A stretch of 64,000 nucleotides of DNA. Source: Lindgomyces ingoldianus. Lineage: Eukaryota > Ascomycota > Dothideomycetes > Pleosporales > Lindgomycetaceae. Position 1 is the first letter of the stretch, and the number at the start of each line of letters is the position of its first letter. Made by a program: the position numbers and the translations under genes. The notes below the pieces were generated by a model. The model was not told the origin of the DNA. It searched no databases and worked only from the letters and a program-made list of their open reading frames with translations. Location of the stretch: contig NW_022985229.1 in assembly GCF_010093535.1 (NCBI RefSeq), positions 112,208-176,207 on the forward strand. The letters are read 5' to 3'. Below, one piece after another: positions 1-11,450 of the stretch.

Positions 1-2250
1 ATGTTTTACACAACGCATGCTAGAGCAAACTGCATGCAAATTAGCATAAAGGTGCACTTACATTAGGTATACATTTTTTTTAAAAAAGAATATAAGAAAC
101 ACATAAGCTAACAGAGAAACAGCGTTACTGGGGTTTATCCGAAGAAATTCTGACTAACTAGCGCGTCTAAAAGAGGAGATTCTGCTAAACTTTTCGTTCT
201 GCAAACCCGAATATAATAAGCAGAGCAAGCTCTGCTAATAATTAGTAATTATTAATAAAGCCTATGTTAGACGTCTTATAGTAGTGCTTATATCAGAGGC
301 TATATTTTTAAATAATACTAGTGTTTATTAGGTTTAATTTAGCATCTATGTTATAAAAGCTATAAAGAATAGTTAATCTACTATTAAAAAGTTTTAGCTA
401 CACTCTAACTATAAAATAAAGCTATTTACTATTTAATTTAGGCTCTGGTTACAGGCGTGTAAGATTTAAAACTAAGGTTTTTTTTTATACTATTATTACT
501 TTTTTAGTTAAATTTTTTTTTTAGTAAAGCTTATGTTTACTAGAGATCTTTTAAAATGTTGTTGTTGTAGTATTAGTTCTTAATTCTAAAAACTATTAGT
601 TACTTAGTAATTAAAGTATAAACTTTTATTTTTATCTTTTATTTTTCTACTTTTATTAAAAGTTTAAAGTAGAGCAGAACTAGAATTTTTTTTAAGTTAC
701 AGCATTTTTAAAGCTAGCCTAGAGCGTTATTAAAGCTTACTTAAAGTAAGTAATAGTTTTAGTATTATATATAGCACACTTACACTCTAGTTAAGTTTTT
801 ATAGACTTAAGTAAGCTAGTATGCTACATTTTTTTAAAAATAAATTCTAAACAGTAGCTTTATATAAAGGTAATTTTAATCTTATAAAGTTTCTTTTTAT
901 TAAGAGTTTAAAAAAAACTGTGTTTTAAAAAGCCTTCTTACTAAAATAGCTAAGTAATAAAAGTGTTAAATATATTACCTACTTTTTAGTTTATATTCTA
1001 AAAGTAGTAGTAGTTCTTATACTATGTTAAAAGAGAATTCTAAGTAAGCTTATATACTTTAGTTTAAAGCTAATCTTAAGTTTTAATAGTACCTTTATTA
1101 ATAGCATAACTAATTAAGTTTTTATAAACTTTAAACTTAATCTAGTTAATAATTTATTAAGTTTAAGTAGAAAAGTTGTCTAAAACGTTTATATATTTCT
1201 TAATACTATTTATATCTCTTATGTAAGTGTTTATTTACTATAGAGTTAGAGACTTCTCTAAAAACTTAATCTTTAAAAAGGCCTTAATCTTAAATAGCTA
1301 ACTTAAGATCTTATTAAAGCTAGCTTAGAATTAAAGTTAATTTAAAGTAGTTTTAAAAAATAGGCTAAGAGTTATAAAAGTAATTTAGGTTTATTTATAA
1401 GCTTAACTAATGTTAGCTTCTAAAGCTTTTTAGCTTAAAGTTAAAACCCTTTTATAAAGAGTAATTATATTAACACTTTATTAGTTAAGAGTTGTACTAA
1501 GATAGTAGTACAACTAGTTTAAGCCTACTCTAGAAGAGTACTATAGCGTATTGCGTTTACCTCTATTCCTAACAGTTACTATAAGTAGCTAATAAGAAGC
1601 TAACTAGTAGTTCTTAGAGTCTTAAAACTTAAAAAGCTTAGTGTAATAAAAAAGTTAATTAATTCTTATCTAGTGTAACTTTAAAAAATTTTAGGTTTAG
1701 TTTAACTATGTTTTTAACAGTTTCTAAAGTCTAACTTCTTTTTTAACTTTATAACTTAGTGTTTTTTATTTTCTACTTTTTATACTTCTTAATTTAGTAG
1801 AATTTAGTTAAGGCGCTAGAATGTAAAGTGCTTAAGAAGTTAAGTACTAGAGTTGTTATAAGGCGTCTCTAGAACAGCCTTAGAAGAGGTAGTAGCTGTA
1901 GTCCTGCTTTTACGTGTGTAACTACTACTAGCTATTATTGTTATAGCTCTTAATTAATGTAGAGCTTAAAAAGTAGTAGTAAAAGTATTCTTCTATTCTT
2001 TAAACTAACTACGTTTTTATAGAAGAGTATAAAAAATTTAAATTATAAAAGCATTATAAAGCAAGAAGTATAAAGTGTAGAAGAGAGTAGAAGATAGTAT
2101 TAATAGACAAATCCTTAAGAAGACTTAGAAGTTTGTACAAGAATATACATATGTATGCTAGAGCACGTGACGGGACGTCATGTGCCTTAGGGTAGGCTGA
2201 GGGCTCTCTAGAGAGAGTCTAAGGCATGTTTAAGTTAACTGTAACAAAGG
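1..2250. repeat. Heavily RIP-mutated, unclassified repeat DNA
   Basis: This stretch is very AT-rich, with CA/TG depleted and TA, CTAG and AGCT words in excess, and no long reading frame on either strand. It looks like RIP-degraded transposon sequence, but I could not recognise a protein domain in any frame. A less mutated, GC-richer patch lies at about 2150-2215 with several CpG sites. The right edge is set where recognisable Copia RNase H coding begins. Confidence 0.6.
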
Positions 2251-3105
2251 ATTATAACATACTAGTAGCGCGTTAGCTCTATTAGCTATGCTACTACTAC
2301 TATTAGACTTAATGTTACTAAAGCTTATTTAAAGCTCTCTAAATACCTATTTAGCTTTTTAGATAAACTCTAGAAGGCTGCTTAGCATGTAATTAAGTAC
2401 TTTTATAGCACTAAAGACTATGCGCTTTAGTACTTAAAAACCTTTACTTATTTATAATAAAAACTTGTCTTTTATAGCGCATTAGATACTACTTATTGTA
2501 ATAATAAAACTAGTTACTATAACTTCTATAGCATGCTAGTTATACTATTTAGCGTAGCTGTTAATTAGAAGGCCTTCTTACAGCGCTTAGTTACTAAATT
2601 AATAACTAAAGCAAAGCTTCTAGCTCTCTCTTACACTGCTAGCTACTTATAGTAGTAGAAGTAGTTCTTTACAGATATAAACTTTAACACTATAAAAAAA
2701 AGCCTACTTTACTATATAATAATTAATAAACTATATAAACTATAGTAAAAGACTTAAAGCTTAATACTAAGCTCAAGCGTGTTAATATTTACAACCACTA
2801 GCTCTGCTAAGAGGTACAAGAAAGAAGGATTTGCATAAGCTAGATCCCTACTACAGACATGCTAGCTAACAGCCTTACTAAGTTTCTACCTTAATAAAAG
2901 CATTAAGTGTTTATTCAACAACTAACTCTTTTCTGCCTAGGTAATCTCTTAAAGGCTTACTCTACTAACATTAGTTTTAAAGCCTAAGCCTACTAACTTT
3001 TTTTGCTGCTTTAGACTTTTAAGTGCACTACTGTACACCTGCAGTCTATTAGTTATTTTTGTACAGCTTTGCTTTAGTATTTACTTTGTTAAAGCTAAGA
3101 GGGTG
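2251..3105 (+). mobile_element. 3' end of a RIP-mutated Copia retrotransposon (RNase H region)
   Basis: Read on the + strand with stops ignored, this region matches the end of a Ty1/Copia polyprotein. At about 2330-2450 there is a segment reading YFYSTKDYALQYLK. At 2770-2935 the run contains TKLKRVNIYNH, a stop, then EVQERRICIS, a stop, and IPTTDMLANSLTKFLP, the usual RNase H tail of fungal Copia elements. Stops fall at expected Trp, Gln and Arg codons, as RIP would produce. A purine-rich AAGAGGGTG at 3097-3105 looks like the polypurine tract next to a 3' LTR. The upstream half of the element is not recognisable. Confidence 0.8.
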
Positions 3106-3240
3106 TGTCGCACGTGTCTCACGCGATATCATACCCATGTACTGCACTATTCACTTATTAGGCATAGCTCCTTTCTTGTGCTGTATATAGTTAGCCCAGA
3201 GCTCTATCGAGCTCCTCAGACCTTACAATACACTCGTGCA
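3106..3240 (+). repeat. Probable 3' LTR (start) of the upstream Copia element
   Basis: A TGTCGCACG start lies directly after the polypurine tract, in the same arrangement as the 3' LTR of the intact Copia element at 40210. Base composition is much less RIP-affected than upstream. The right end is not certain: a CCTTACA at 3221-3227 could be the terminus, and no matching 5' LTR is in the window. I infer a 3' LTR that abuts the P450 island. Confidence 0.5.
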
Positions 3241-3848
3241 ATCCACTTTGTTTAGATCTTAGTACCTTGTTAATTCGCTTACCATATGCCCCCTTCTCAG
3301 CTTATGCAAGACGTTGTGCCACAGAATGGATGGAATGGAGGCAAATGCGTGGCTCAGGTCAGCAACGGCTTGGGGCCTGCATTTTAGTGCATGATGACCA
3401 TTGGTTGATTTTGCACCTCCCATTCTGATACACGAAAATGGGGACCGTCGATGAATCCTGTCCGCATCAATAAAGGAGGTGGGCACATGTCGCTAGGCAT
3501 TCCGGCTGTAATTATATTAAGCTCAACAATACTTCTTCACTCTTTACCCGCTTCGGTGTTCATGAACCTCAGTCCCTCCCAATTGGGGCTCGGCGACCCC
3601 GCCCCTCGCCCCAATGGGCGAACCCAGTGCAACGGTACGGCCATGATTAAATTTCTTCTCATGCGGCACGGGGTTGCCTAATCCCTTTGCCTTCTTTTTC
3701 TAAGGCGTATTTACAAAGTACTGGCGGTGACGTCCCTTGGCGCATGCTCGAGCTTCTTCCTTCATTGCTCTGTTGCTTGTATACAAAGTGCCACTACTAC
3801 AACTCCCAGATTAATTATCCCGCTCGCAAGAGAGAGGGTTAGCTGAAC
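3241..3848 (+). promoter_or_regulatory. P450 upstream region, un-RIPed; probable promoter
   Basis: GC-balanced DNA between the Copia end and the P450 start codon. A pyrimidine-rich block (about 3755-3780) precedes the coding start by about 80 bp, as is common at filamentous-fungal transcription starts. No clear TATA box is visible at a standard distance. Short open frames of 75-76 codons on both strands (3259-3486 minus, 3451-3681 plus) show no recognisable domain, and I do not count them as genes. Confidence 0.45.
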
Positions 3849-5586
3849 ATGGCACATCTCTCACCGCTCAATGGTGCCCTTCTTGTAGGGTTGGCAACTC
3901 TCTTCTGGACTTTCTTCGTGAAGCTCTACCAAGCTCGCATGCTGCTGATAAGCCGTCGGCGACAAGGACTAGTAAAATTCACTTCTAACCTATCTAAGAT
4001 AATTGACTGACCCTTTACAGCCTGTGGCACCGAACCATTCATTCCTTTTCGGGCATCTGCTGTACCTCAAGTCTATTCTTGATCGCCTTCCGAAAGATGC
4101 ACATTACCAGTACGGCTTTGGGACAATTGCTCGAGAAAAGTTCTACGAAACCGGAGCCTTCTATATGGATCTATGGCCAATGAGTGGTCTGTTCCTCACC
4201 GTCGTGTCCCCACAGATTGGCGTCGAGATCACGCAGACAAACCCAAAACTCACATCTGAACGCCCCAAACTACTTCGCCGCTTCTTAAAACCCATCACTG
4301 GTGGCCTGACTATATTCGACCTTGATGAGAAAGACTGGAAGCCATGGCGAGCGGTCTTCAACAAGGGGTTCCACAGTGAGCGGATGTATTCCCTCGTGCC
4401 AAGCATGGTCGAAGAGGTACAAGTCTTCGCTAGAACGCTGCGTGGTCTTGCAGAGAAGGGGCAAATCTGCTTCCTAGATCCAATCACACTTCGTTTCACC
4501 ATTGATATGATTGGAAGGACTGCCATGAATACCTCATTGAATGCACAAACAGGTTACAACACTCTCGCAGACCGAATGCTCAGCCAGATTCGATGGCACA
4601 GCCCCAACGCGGAAGTCAACCCCTTCAGCCATCTCAATTTTGTGCGCTCATTTGTGCACTGGAAGAATGGTCGCCAGATTGACCGCTATATTGGAGCGGA
4701 GCTGGACAAGAGATATGAGGACTACAAGGCTGAGGCGAAAAGCTCCAACTCGAAGTCGGTGATCGATCTAGCTCTCCAAGAATATCTCAAATCCTCCGAA
4801 AAGCTTCCTGTAAAGCTCGACCGCGACTTCCGAGCTTTCGCAATTCGCCAGATCAGGCTCTTCATCTTCGCAGGGTATGACTCTACAGGAAGTGTGATCT
4901 GCTACTGTTTTCATCTCTTATCCAAGCATCCCAAAGTATGTTCCGCATCACATAGTGAATAACTAGGGCCTTGTTGACTAGCTCAGGTACTTGAACGCCT
5001 ACGCGCAGAGCACGATGAAGTTCTAGGCTCTGATCCAGCAGCTGCGGCCTCTCAGCTCGCCCAGGAACCCCGCGTTGTAAATAGCCTGCACTACACCCTC
5101 GCTGTGATCAAAGAGGTTATGCGACTCTTCGCGCCTGCTGGTACAACCCGCGCCGGTAAACCTGGCGTCAACATTACTGACGACACTGGAAACGTACTTC
5201 CCACCGACGACGCCATACTCTGGATCTTGCATGTTGAAATGCATCGCTCAGCAAAGTACTGGCCCCGGCCCGATGAGTTCTTGCCGGAGCGCTGGATTGT
5301 TCCTGCCGGTCACGAGTTGCACCCTCAGCCCGGCGCTTGGCGTCCCTTTGAGCTTGGACCGAGGAACTGCATTGGCCAAGCACTAGTGCTCATTGAGCTG
5401 AGAGTCATTTTGGCTTGCTTGATTAGGGGCTTCGAGGTAGAGCCAGCGTACGATGAGTGGGATGCTCAGCATTCGAAGAAGGGTGTTAAATTGTATCGAG
5501 GTGAGCGTGCTTATCAAGTCGAGCAGGGAGCAGCACATCCAGTGAACGAGTACCCTTGTCATATCAGACTGACTTCAAGAATGTGA
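3849..5586 (+). CDS. Cytochrome P450 monooxygenase (three exons, intact)
   Basis: Exons 3849-3971, 4021-4935 and 4987-5586 join in frame to a 545-residue protein; the introns of 49 and 51 bp have GT-AG ends, and intron 1 has a CTGAC branch-like motif. The ATG in AACATGG gives a hydrophobic N-terminal anchor (about residues 10-27) followed by a basic RRR, typical of ER-bound microsomal P450s. Visible motifs: C-helix W147-xxx-R151, I-helix AGYDST (325-330), K-helix E389-xx-R392, PERW (446-449) and haem loop FELGPRNCIG with the Cys ligand at 474. Length and motif order fit a complete class II fungal P450, which takes electrons from a P450 reductase to oxidise a small molecule. General resemblance is to secondary-metabolism P450s; I cannot assign a CYP family or substrate. 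No other biosynthetic gene lies nearby: the flanks are a Copia end and a Pogo-1 element. Codons look free of RIP damage, so it is probably functional. Confidence 0.93.
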
Positions 5587-5957
5587 TTGGAGATCTGAGC
5601 GAGGCTGTAAATTGGGACTGTATCTTCGAACGGATAGCTACTAGTAACGAGGCACCACAGCGTTGGACTTTTCGCCAAGCGTGAATGGGGACAGAACCAT
5701 GCGTGTGCTAAATTACTTATCCTTACGGAATGCCGAGGGATCATGAGGACATCTGGACACTAATCGAGCATGAGCGGAAAGCTTGATTATGCATGTGCTT
5801 TATCTCACGAGTCAGACCCTCGACCTAGAATCGCCCTTAACTTATTTAGGAATAGACAGAACTTCTAGAAACTTCTAAACTAATTAAAACACACTAAACA
5901 GAAAAAAGGTAATTCTATCCTAAGAGTTAAAAGAAAAATAGTAGTTATTTATATGTA
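5587..5957. other. P450 3' flank and edge of the AT-rich block
   Basis: About 230 bp after the P450 stop keep balanced composition and probably hold its 3' UTR. From about 5830 the sequence becomes AT-rich and CA/TG-poor, marking the edge of the RIP-affected block. No gene is seen. The last two bases (TA) are the target site of the Pogo-1 insertion that follows. Confidence 0.5.
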
Positions 5958-7814
5958 ACGTACTTTATAGGCGAGTTGCTTACACACCTAAGTTGCTTAC
6001 TTTTACTAAGACCACACTACTTTTTCTACACTAATGTATTTCTAACAACACTACTTAAACATGTTAAAGGAACATTAAATATAGCTTATGCTTTAGGCTT
6101 TTAAATAAAACATAACACTTTCTAAGCAACACGCTGCAGCTATTTATAAAGTTTTTTAAAAAATAATAAGTAACTAACGCGCTAGATAACCTTTTTAAGC
6201 TAATTATACAGCTAACTTATAAAAGCTAGATAATAATAAAAAGTAGGTAATTATTTAGCATATACTTAAGCTAAATATGTAAGAATTTCCCCTCTAGCTA
6301 GCAGCTATAGCTAATATAGCTAATTCTTTACACGCTAAGTATAATATAGGCTATATTAGCATAAACTAGCCTAATATGTTTATTAAGTGTTACTTAAAGC
6401 TTAAAGTAAAGTTTAAGTGTAAGTATAACTATAAAAAAGCTTTTTATAAAAATCCTACAGTAATTTAAAGCTAGTTTAACTTTATAAAGAATATTAAAGC
6501 TAAGAATAGCATCTAAAATAATAATATATACAACTTTAATAAAATAGAGTTTATAATAAGCTAAATATCTACTAGAGTAGTTGTTACAAGTTTAGAGAAA
6601 TAAGGACAGCTAAAAGCAGTCTAGCTAGGCAACTAGAAGTAGACAACAGCTATCTAGGGCATTAATGCTAAAAAGTAGGCTATTTTACTTTTTATTATTT
6701 TTTAGGGTAGCAACTACTTTTTAAACTAGTATAAAAAAAATTTATTTTACAATTAGGTTCTTATAATCTCTAAGCGCAGCTAGACTACTAATTAGCTTAG
6801 TCTAGACTAGTTAAAGCACTTTAATGTGCATATAAAGAAGTGTACTATTAGCAGCTACTGTCTACTAGTTATTAACAGCTATAAAAGCTATAACTTACTT
6901 TATTTTTAGTAATACTATAAAGATAATAAAATTATTACTATTTATATACTTTTTACTTATTACACCTTTTATAGCTACTTAATGTAGGTTATTTTACTTC
7001 TTTAAAAAAAGTGTATAAGCGCTAAGCTAAAAACCTTATACACAACTAAATTACTTATATTATAAAAATAAAGTTCCTACTATGCTTTAAAGTAGCCTAT
7101 AATGCTATAATTACTTCTAGTAATATCTAAAAAGAGTTCTAAAGTGCTAGATTAGTTTTTTTTAACTTATAATAAGTTATAATAGGCCTTAATGTAAAGT
7201 TATGCACTCTATTACTACTACTACTTATATATAATAAGCTCTAGCAGTTACAAACCTTAAGCAATACTTTAAAACTTAGGTTATAATTAATGCTTATAAA
7301 AATAAGAATTTAAAAGTATATAAATAGTTTACTAACTTTTATAGTTAAAGTGTTTAAAAAGGTCTTAAAAAGGGCAGTAATAATTATATATAAGCTAGTG
7401 TTAGTATAATAAAAAATTACTAAGCTTTAAGTAGCTAATAAGGCTACTATGTAACATAAATTACATAAAAAAAAGTAAATTAAGGTAGAAAAGACTTTAA
7501 TAATTTAGAAAAGCCTACACTTAACAGCTCTAAAGAAGTTTAAAGCACACAGTAATAGAAAGAAGGTAAAGAAGTAGGTGTAAGCTAAAGTAGGTAAGCT
7601 ATTCTAAAGGCGCTGCAGATAGTGTAATTAGACTAGGCATAACACGCAAACATGTAAGTAAAAAGTAGAAGTAGTATCTAAATAATATTCTAGGCTGTAC
7701 TGTACTATATAGTGCTAGAGCAGGTTGTTATAGGCTATAATAGAGTTTGTTAGGGTAGGGTCTTAGCAAAAGTAAGCGACTTAGGTGTGTAAGCAACTCG
7801 CCTATGAAGTACGT
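5958..7814 (+). mobile_element. Pogo-1, full-length Fot1/pogo-like DNA transposon (RIP-inactivated)
   Basis: The element is 1857 bp with terminal inverted repeats opening ACGTACTT and closing AAGTACGT, flanked by TA on both sides, the Tc1/mariner target. The subterminal part repeats a GTTGCTTAC word and ends in ACTTTTACTAAGACC. Read on the + strand through stops, the body (about 6290-7620) resembles a Fot1/pogo transposase: a CENP-B-like helix-turn-helix part, then DDE-superfamily blocks, as in the better-preserved relative at 42126. Many stops replace Trp, Gln and Arg codons, so it cannot encode transposase. It lies 370 bp downstream of the P450, at the boundary of the AT-rich block. Confidence 0.88.
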
Positions 7815-7816
7815 TA

Positions 7817-8368
7817 TCTTAATTTATTTATTAGCTATTAGTATTACTATTATTAACTACATACTTTACTCTCTAATACTGTGGTAAAATTCTTAAAATT
7901 GCTATTATTATAAAGCGCTTATTCTGCTCTACAATATATATTAAACATAAACAATGCTAGCACTCTATCTAACGCGCTAGCAGACGCACTAGTAGACGCG
8001 CTAACTATAGCTCTATTTAGCAACCTTTTTTTATTATTAAGCCTACCTTCTAGGCTTTTTTAGCTAACAAGTAACCTTTTAATTAAATAAAATAAAAATA
8101 TGTTTATGCTAGATTAACCTATAGACTATAATAATAATGTAGGTGCCTCTAGCAACTTTACCTAGGCAGGCAGAATCTCTAGCGCCTCTACGCGGCGTTG
8201 TAGTCCTATGTTGCGGTGTAAGAAGTTGCAGTACATAGTAGACGCGTTATAAACTGTCTAATAATGCTTTTAAGACTTTATGCTAGAATAAGTAGATAAT
8301 AGAAAGAATAATACACTTCTTAAGCATTACTAATATTACAAGGCCTGTAATAGGCAGCGTGTGTTAAA
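7817..8368. repeat. Unclassified RIP-affected DNA
   Basis: AT-rich DNA with a partly preserved GC-richer patch at about 8150-8240. No protein family was recognised in any frame. It probably belongs to an older repeat into which the neighbouring elements inserted. Confidence 0.4.
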
Positions 8369-8569
8369 TGTAAAGATAGGATAGTAAGTAGCACGGATAG
8401 CACTAAGAGCAAGCTTTTAGAGAAAGGTAGAAGTGTATTATAAGAGAGACAAATTGCTGCTAAGCCTTACTTGTTAGGATTTATGCTTATATATAAAGCA
8501 TAGGGTATATAACCTCTAAACAGGCTAGGTAAGGCTATACTAGCCTGTTCTAGGACATCTAGCCTTACA
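8369..8569 (+). repeat. LTR copy (201 bp family TGTAAAG...CCTTACA)
   Basis: It starts TGTAAAGATAGG and ends CTAGCCTTACA, and is near-identical along its length to the solo LTR at 54851-55051. The 5 bp on the left are TTAAA, but TTATC follows on the right, so no target duplication is readable. It may be the surviving 5' LTR of a degraded element or a solo LTR with a mutated site. Orientation is arbitrary. Confidence 0.7.
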
Positions 8570-10697
8570 TTATCCCCCCTTATAGTAGTCCTACAACTTA
8601 GAGGATAGAACAGATAATAATAAGCTTAAGTAGCATAATATAGTGTTATATAATACTTTAAAGGCTTACTTTTACTTCTTTTAGTTAATTTTATATAAGT
8701 TTATTTAAAAACAAGCTAAAGTTATTAAGTAAAGGTAAAGTAAAAGTATAAAGTAAAAGTAAAAGTAAAATAGTAGTATATCTTATGCTAATAAAGTAGT
8801 AGTTAAGATAGTATATATAAAGTCTAACTATTCTAGAAATCTATCTTTTTTACACTTTTACCCTCTCTATAAGTTAGAATTTAGAAAATTTTAAACTTTT
8901 TAAAGTAAGTATATTTTAAGCTACTTTAGTGTAATTTAGTGTAAAGGGGTGCTAATAAGCTTTAATAGTCTTATCTTACTTTACTTATGCCTACATATTA
9001 CTTAATCTACTCTTAGCTTCTTCTTTTATACTTAACTTTACTAAATAACTTTAAAATAGACTTTTATAGCCTACTTTATTATAATTTAGCTATAGTTTTT
9101 TTTAAAAATAATAATTAACTTTTACTACTATAAACTTACACTTTAATAACTTTTATATGTAATATGTTAATAAAATGTCTTATAAAAGCATTATAAATAA
9201 AAGTAGTAGCTGTTATATGCTTATAGATAATAAGTTATATTATAGTATAAAAAAATTAAGTACACTAAATATGCTTATTACTTTAAATCTAGTAAAAAGT
9301 GCTTTAATGTGTGTATTCTAGCTCCTTCTAGTATATTTACACATAGTCTGTCTAGGCTAACCCTAGATAGCTCCCTATCTCTTTTAAACTTAAATAATAG
9401 GCTTTTAAAAACACTATGCTTAATGTTTTAGCTTTTATTAATTTAGTTAACTTTACTTAGTTAGCATAAGCTAATGTAATAGTTATATTATAAATAAATA
9501 CTATTATTTAGTTTTTTTAGAAGTAAGTTTTTCTGTTATTGTATAATTTAGCTTAATTAGCCTTATTCTAGATCTTAATAGTTTATAGTAAAAATAAAAT
9601 CCTGTACAATAACTATCTGTACATGCATAGTAGTATTATAGGTAAAATTACTAAGACTAAAGTTGTTTTTAAAAAGCGTGCCTACTCTAACGCTAATATT
9701 ACTAAGAAAGAGAAAAAGAAGTATAAGGCGCTTAAAAAGACTTTACTAAAAATAAAGCTATAATAACTTTATTTAAAAAAGTAAGTATGCGCTATTCTTA
9801 ACTATTTTAGCACTAACTAGTATAATAAAAGAAATATAGTGTTAAAGGTGTCTATATTACTAAAGCTAAGTAATATTATTATATTAATGCTGCTAAAGGT
9901 GCTAATATAATCTACTATATCTTTAAAAAGTATAATAAGGCTAATAATATTAGAACTAAGGCTAGTTAAAATTAAACTTTAGCTAAAAAAAAAGTAGCTA
10001 ACTAGGTATAATAAAAAATATCTTAATAGTTATTTTACTATTATAAAATTACTTATAGAGGATCTTAATGTCTAATCTAGGGCTTTAATAGCATAATCTA
10101 CTGTAATTTAGCGCATTTTATAGTAAAAATAGTTAAGAATGCATATTATAGTGTAGTTTTAAGTTTTTTAGCTTAAGCTTTTTTCTTTTTTTTTTTAATA
10201 AAGTTAAATACTTTTACATTATGTTTTTTAGACTTAAAGTGTAACTATTTTAGTATTAATAAATTAATCTACTTTTAGCTTACTTACTTTATAGCTTTTT
10301 TATTCTAAAAATTTTAAAATGTTTTACTAGACTTAAACTTTACTTTTTCTTTACTAGTATAAGTTATTCTAGGCTAAAATGTTTATTTCTTTTACATAGT
10401 AAATTTCTTTAGGTTAAAATAACTCTTTTTTTTAACTCTAGTAAGCTATTCTATACTAAAATAGCTTTACTTAGTCTAAATAAAAATTTTTAGGTCTAAA
10501 TAAGCTATATTATCTTTTTATTTCGATCGCGCTATTAAACACCTCTTATTAAAAAAACCTTAAGTAAGATAAAAATAAAGTAAAAGTAGCTATACTTAAT
10601 TTATTAAGTTACTTTTTTTTTTAAAAAAAGTTTAACTTAAACTAGGATAATTTAATTTTTTACTATATATTTCTTTACTTTTTTAAAACATGTTTAA
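8570..10697. repeat. RIP-degraded repeat DNA, unclassified
   Basis: Extremely AT-rich with almost no CA or TG. A low-complexity tract of AAAGTAAAGT-like words lies at about 8700-8775. No domain could be read. The right end (TTTAA at 10693-10697) is the target duplication of Copia-B, so this DNA was continuous with 17956 onward before that insertion and may include the 3' end of Gypsy-1 copy 1. Confidence 0.45.
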
Positions 10698-10977
10698 TGT
10701 TGAATAGGCTCTAACAGCTAGCTGCTTATAGTATAAGCACTTAAGTAGCAAGAGTAAGAGTGGTGTACAGTGTACACAGCGTACAAGGTAAGTAAGGTAA
10801 GAGCAACATGTTTCTAGTTCTATTACTCTTGTTTTTCCTTTATATAGAGAAAAAGGGGGATATCTAGATGTTTACGCATAGAGGTTTACACATAAGCATT
10901 ATGTAACAGAGATATGTAGTCCTACTTATGCGCAATTGCTTATATCTAGACTATAACACTGCTACTGTGTACAGATA
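10698..10977 (-). repeat. Copia-B LTR (3' LTR in element sense)
   Basis: 280 bp, TGTTGAATAGG to GTACAGATA in the + view; the final CA has become TA by a RIP-type change. It is more AT-rich than its partner at 17676-17955, so the two LTRs were mutated to different extents. Confidence 0.9.
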
Positions 10978-11424
10978 CTAGCAAATTTTCTTTTTATCTA
11001 AAAAGTTACTTTCTATACATGTTACCTCTCTTCTGTCTATATAAGTCTATCTAATTATATTCTGCCTTTACTCTACCCTATTTATTAAGACTTGCCTTAG
11101 TAATGCTGTACATTAAAATAGGCTAGTTATACTATATAAATAGCTTTATAAATAGTGTAAAGTGTTTTAGGCTATTATTATCTAGCCTTTATATGCTTAC
11201 CTTATAAGTAATTTAGCAGTATATAAACTATTTTATATAGGGTTTTATGCTAGAATAGTGTAGGATCTTTGTGTAGGCAGGTGCGTAGAGAGGTGTATAT
11301 AATAAAGTCTTCTCTTTTTCTTTACCTTTTTTTTTTTATCTGTTACTTTCTAAGCCCTACTGTATAATTCCCTAGCTCTTTTCTTTTTTTATATAGTGCT
11401 AATAGTGACAGATACTCCTGCCTG

Positions 11425-11450
11425 CACACACACACACACACACACACACA
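11425..11450. repeat. (CA)13 microsatellite inside Copia-B
   Basis: An uninterrupted CA dinucleotide run of 13 units in the 3' untranslated part of Copia-B. The homologous spot in the copy at 62601 is a compound AC/AT tract at 63317-63367. Confidence 0.95.

Noticed and set aside
3451..3681. 76-codon frame upstream of the P450, and a 75-codon frame on the other strand
   Set aside because: No domain, no intron logic, overlapping frames on both strands; more likely promoter or 5' UTR sequence.
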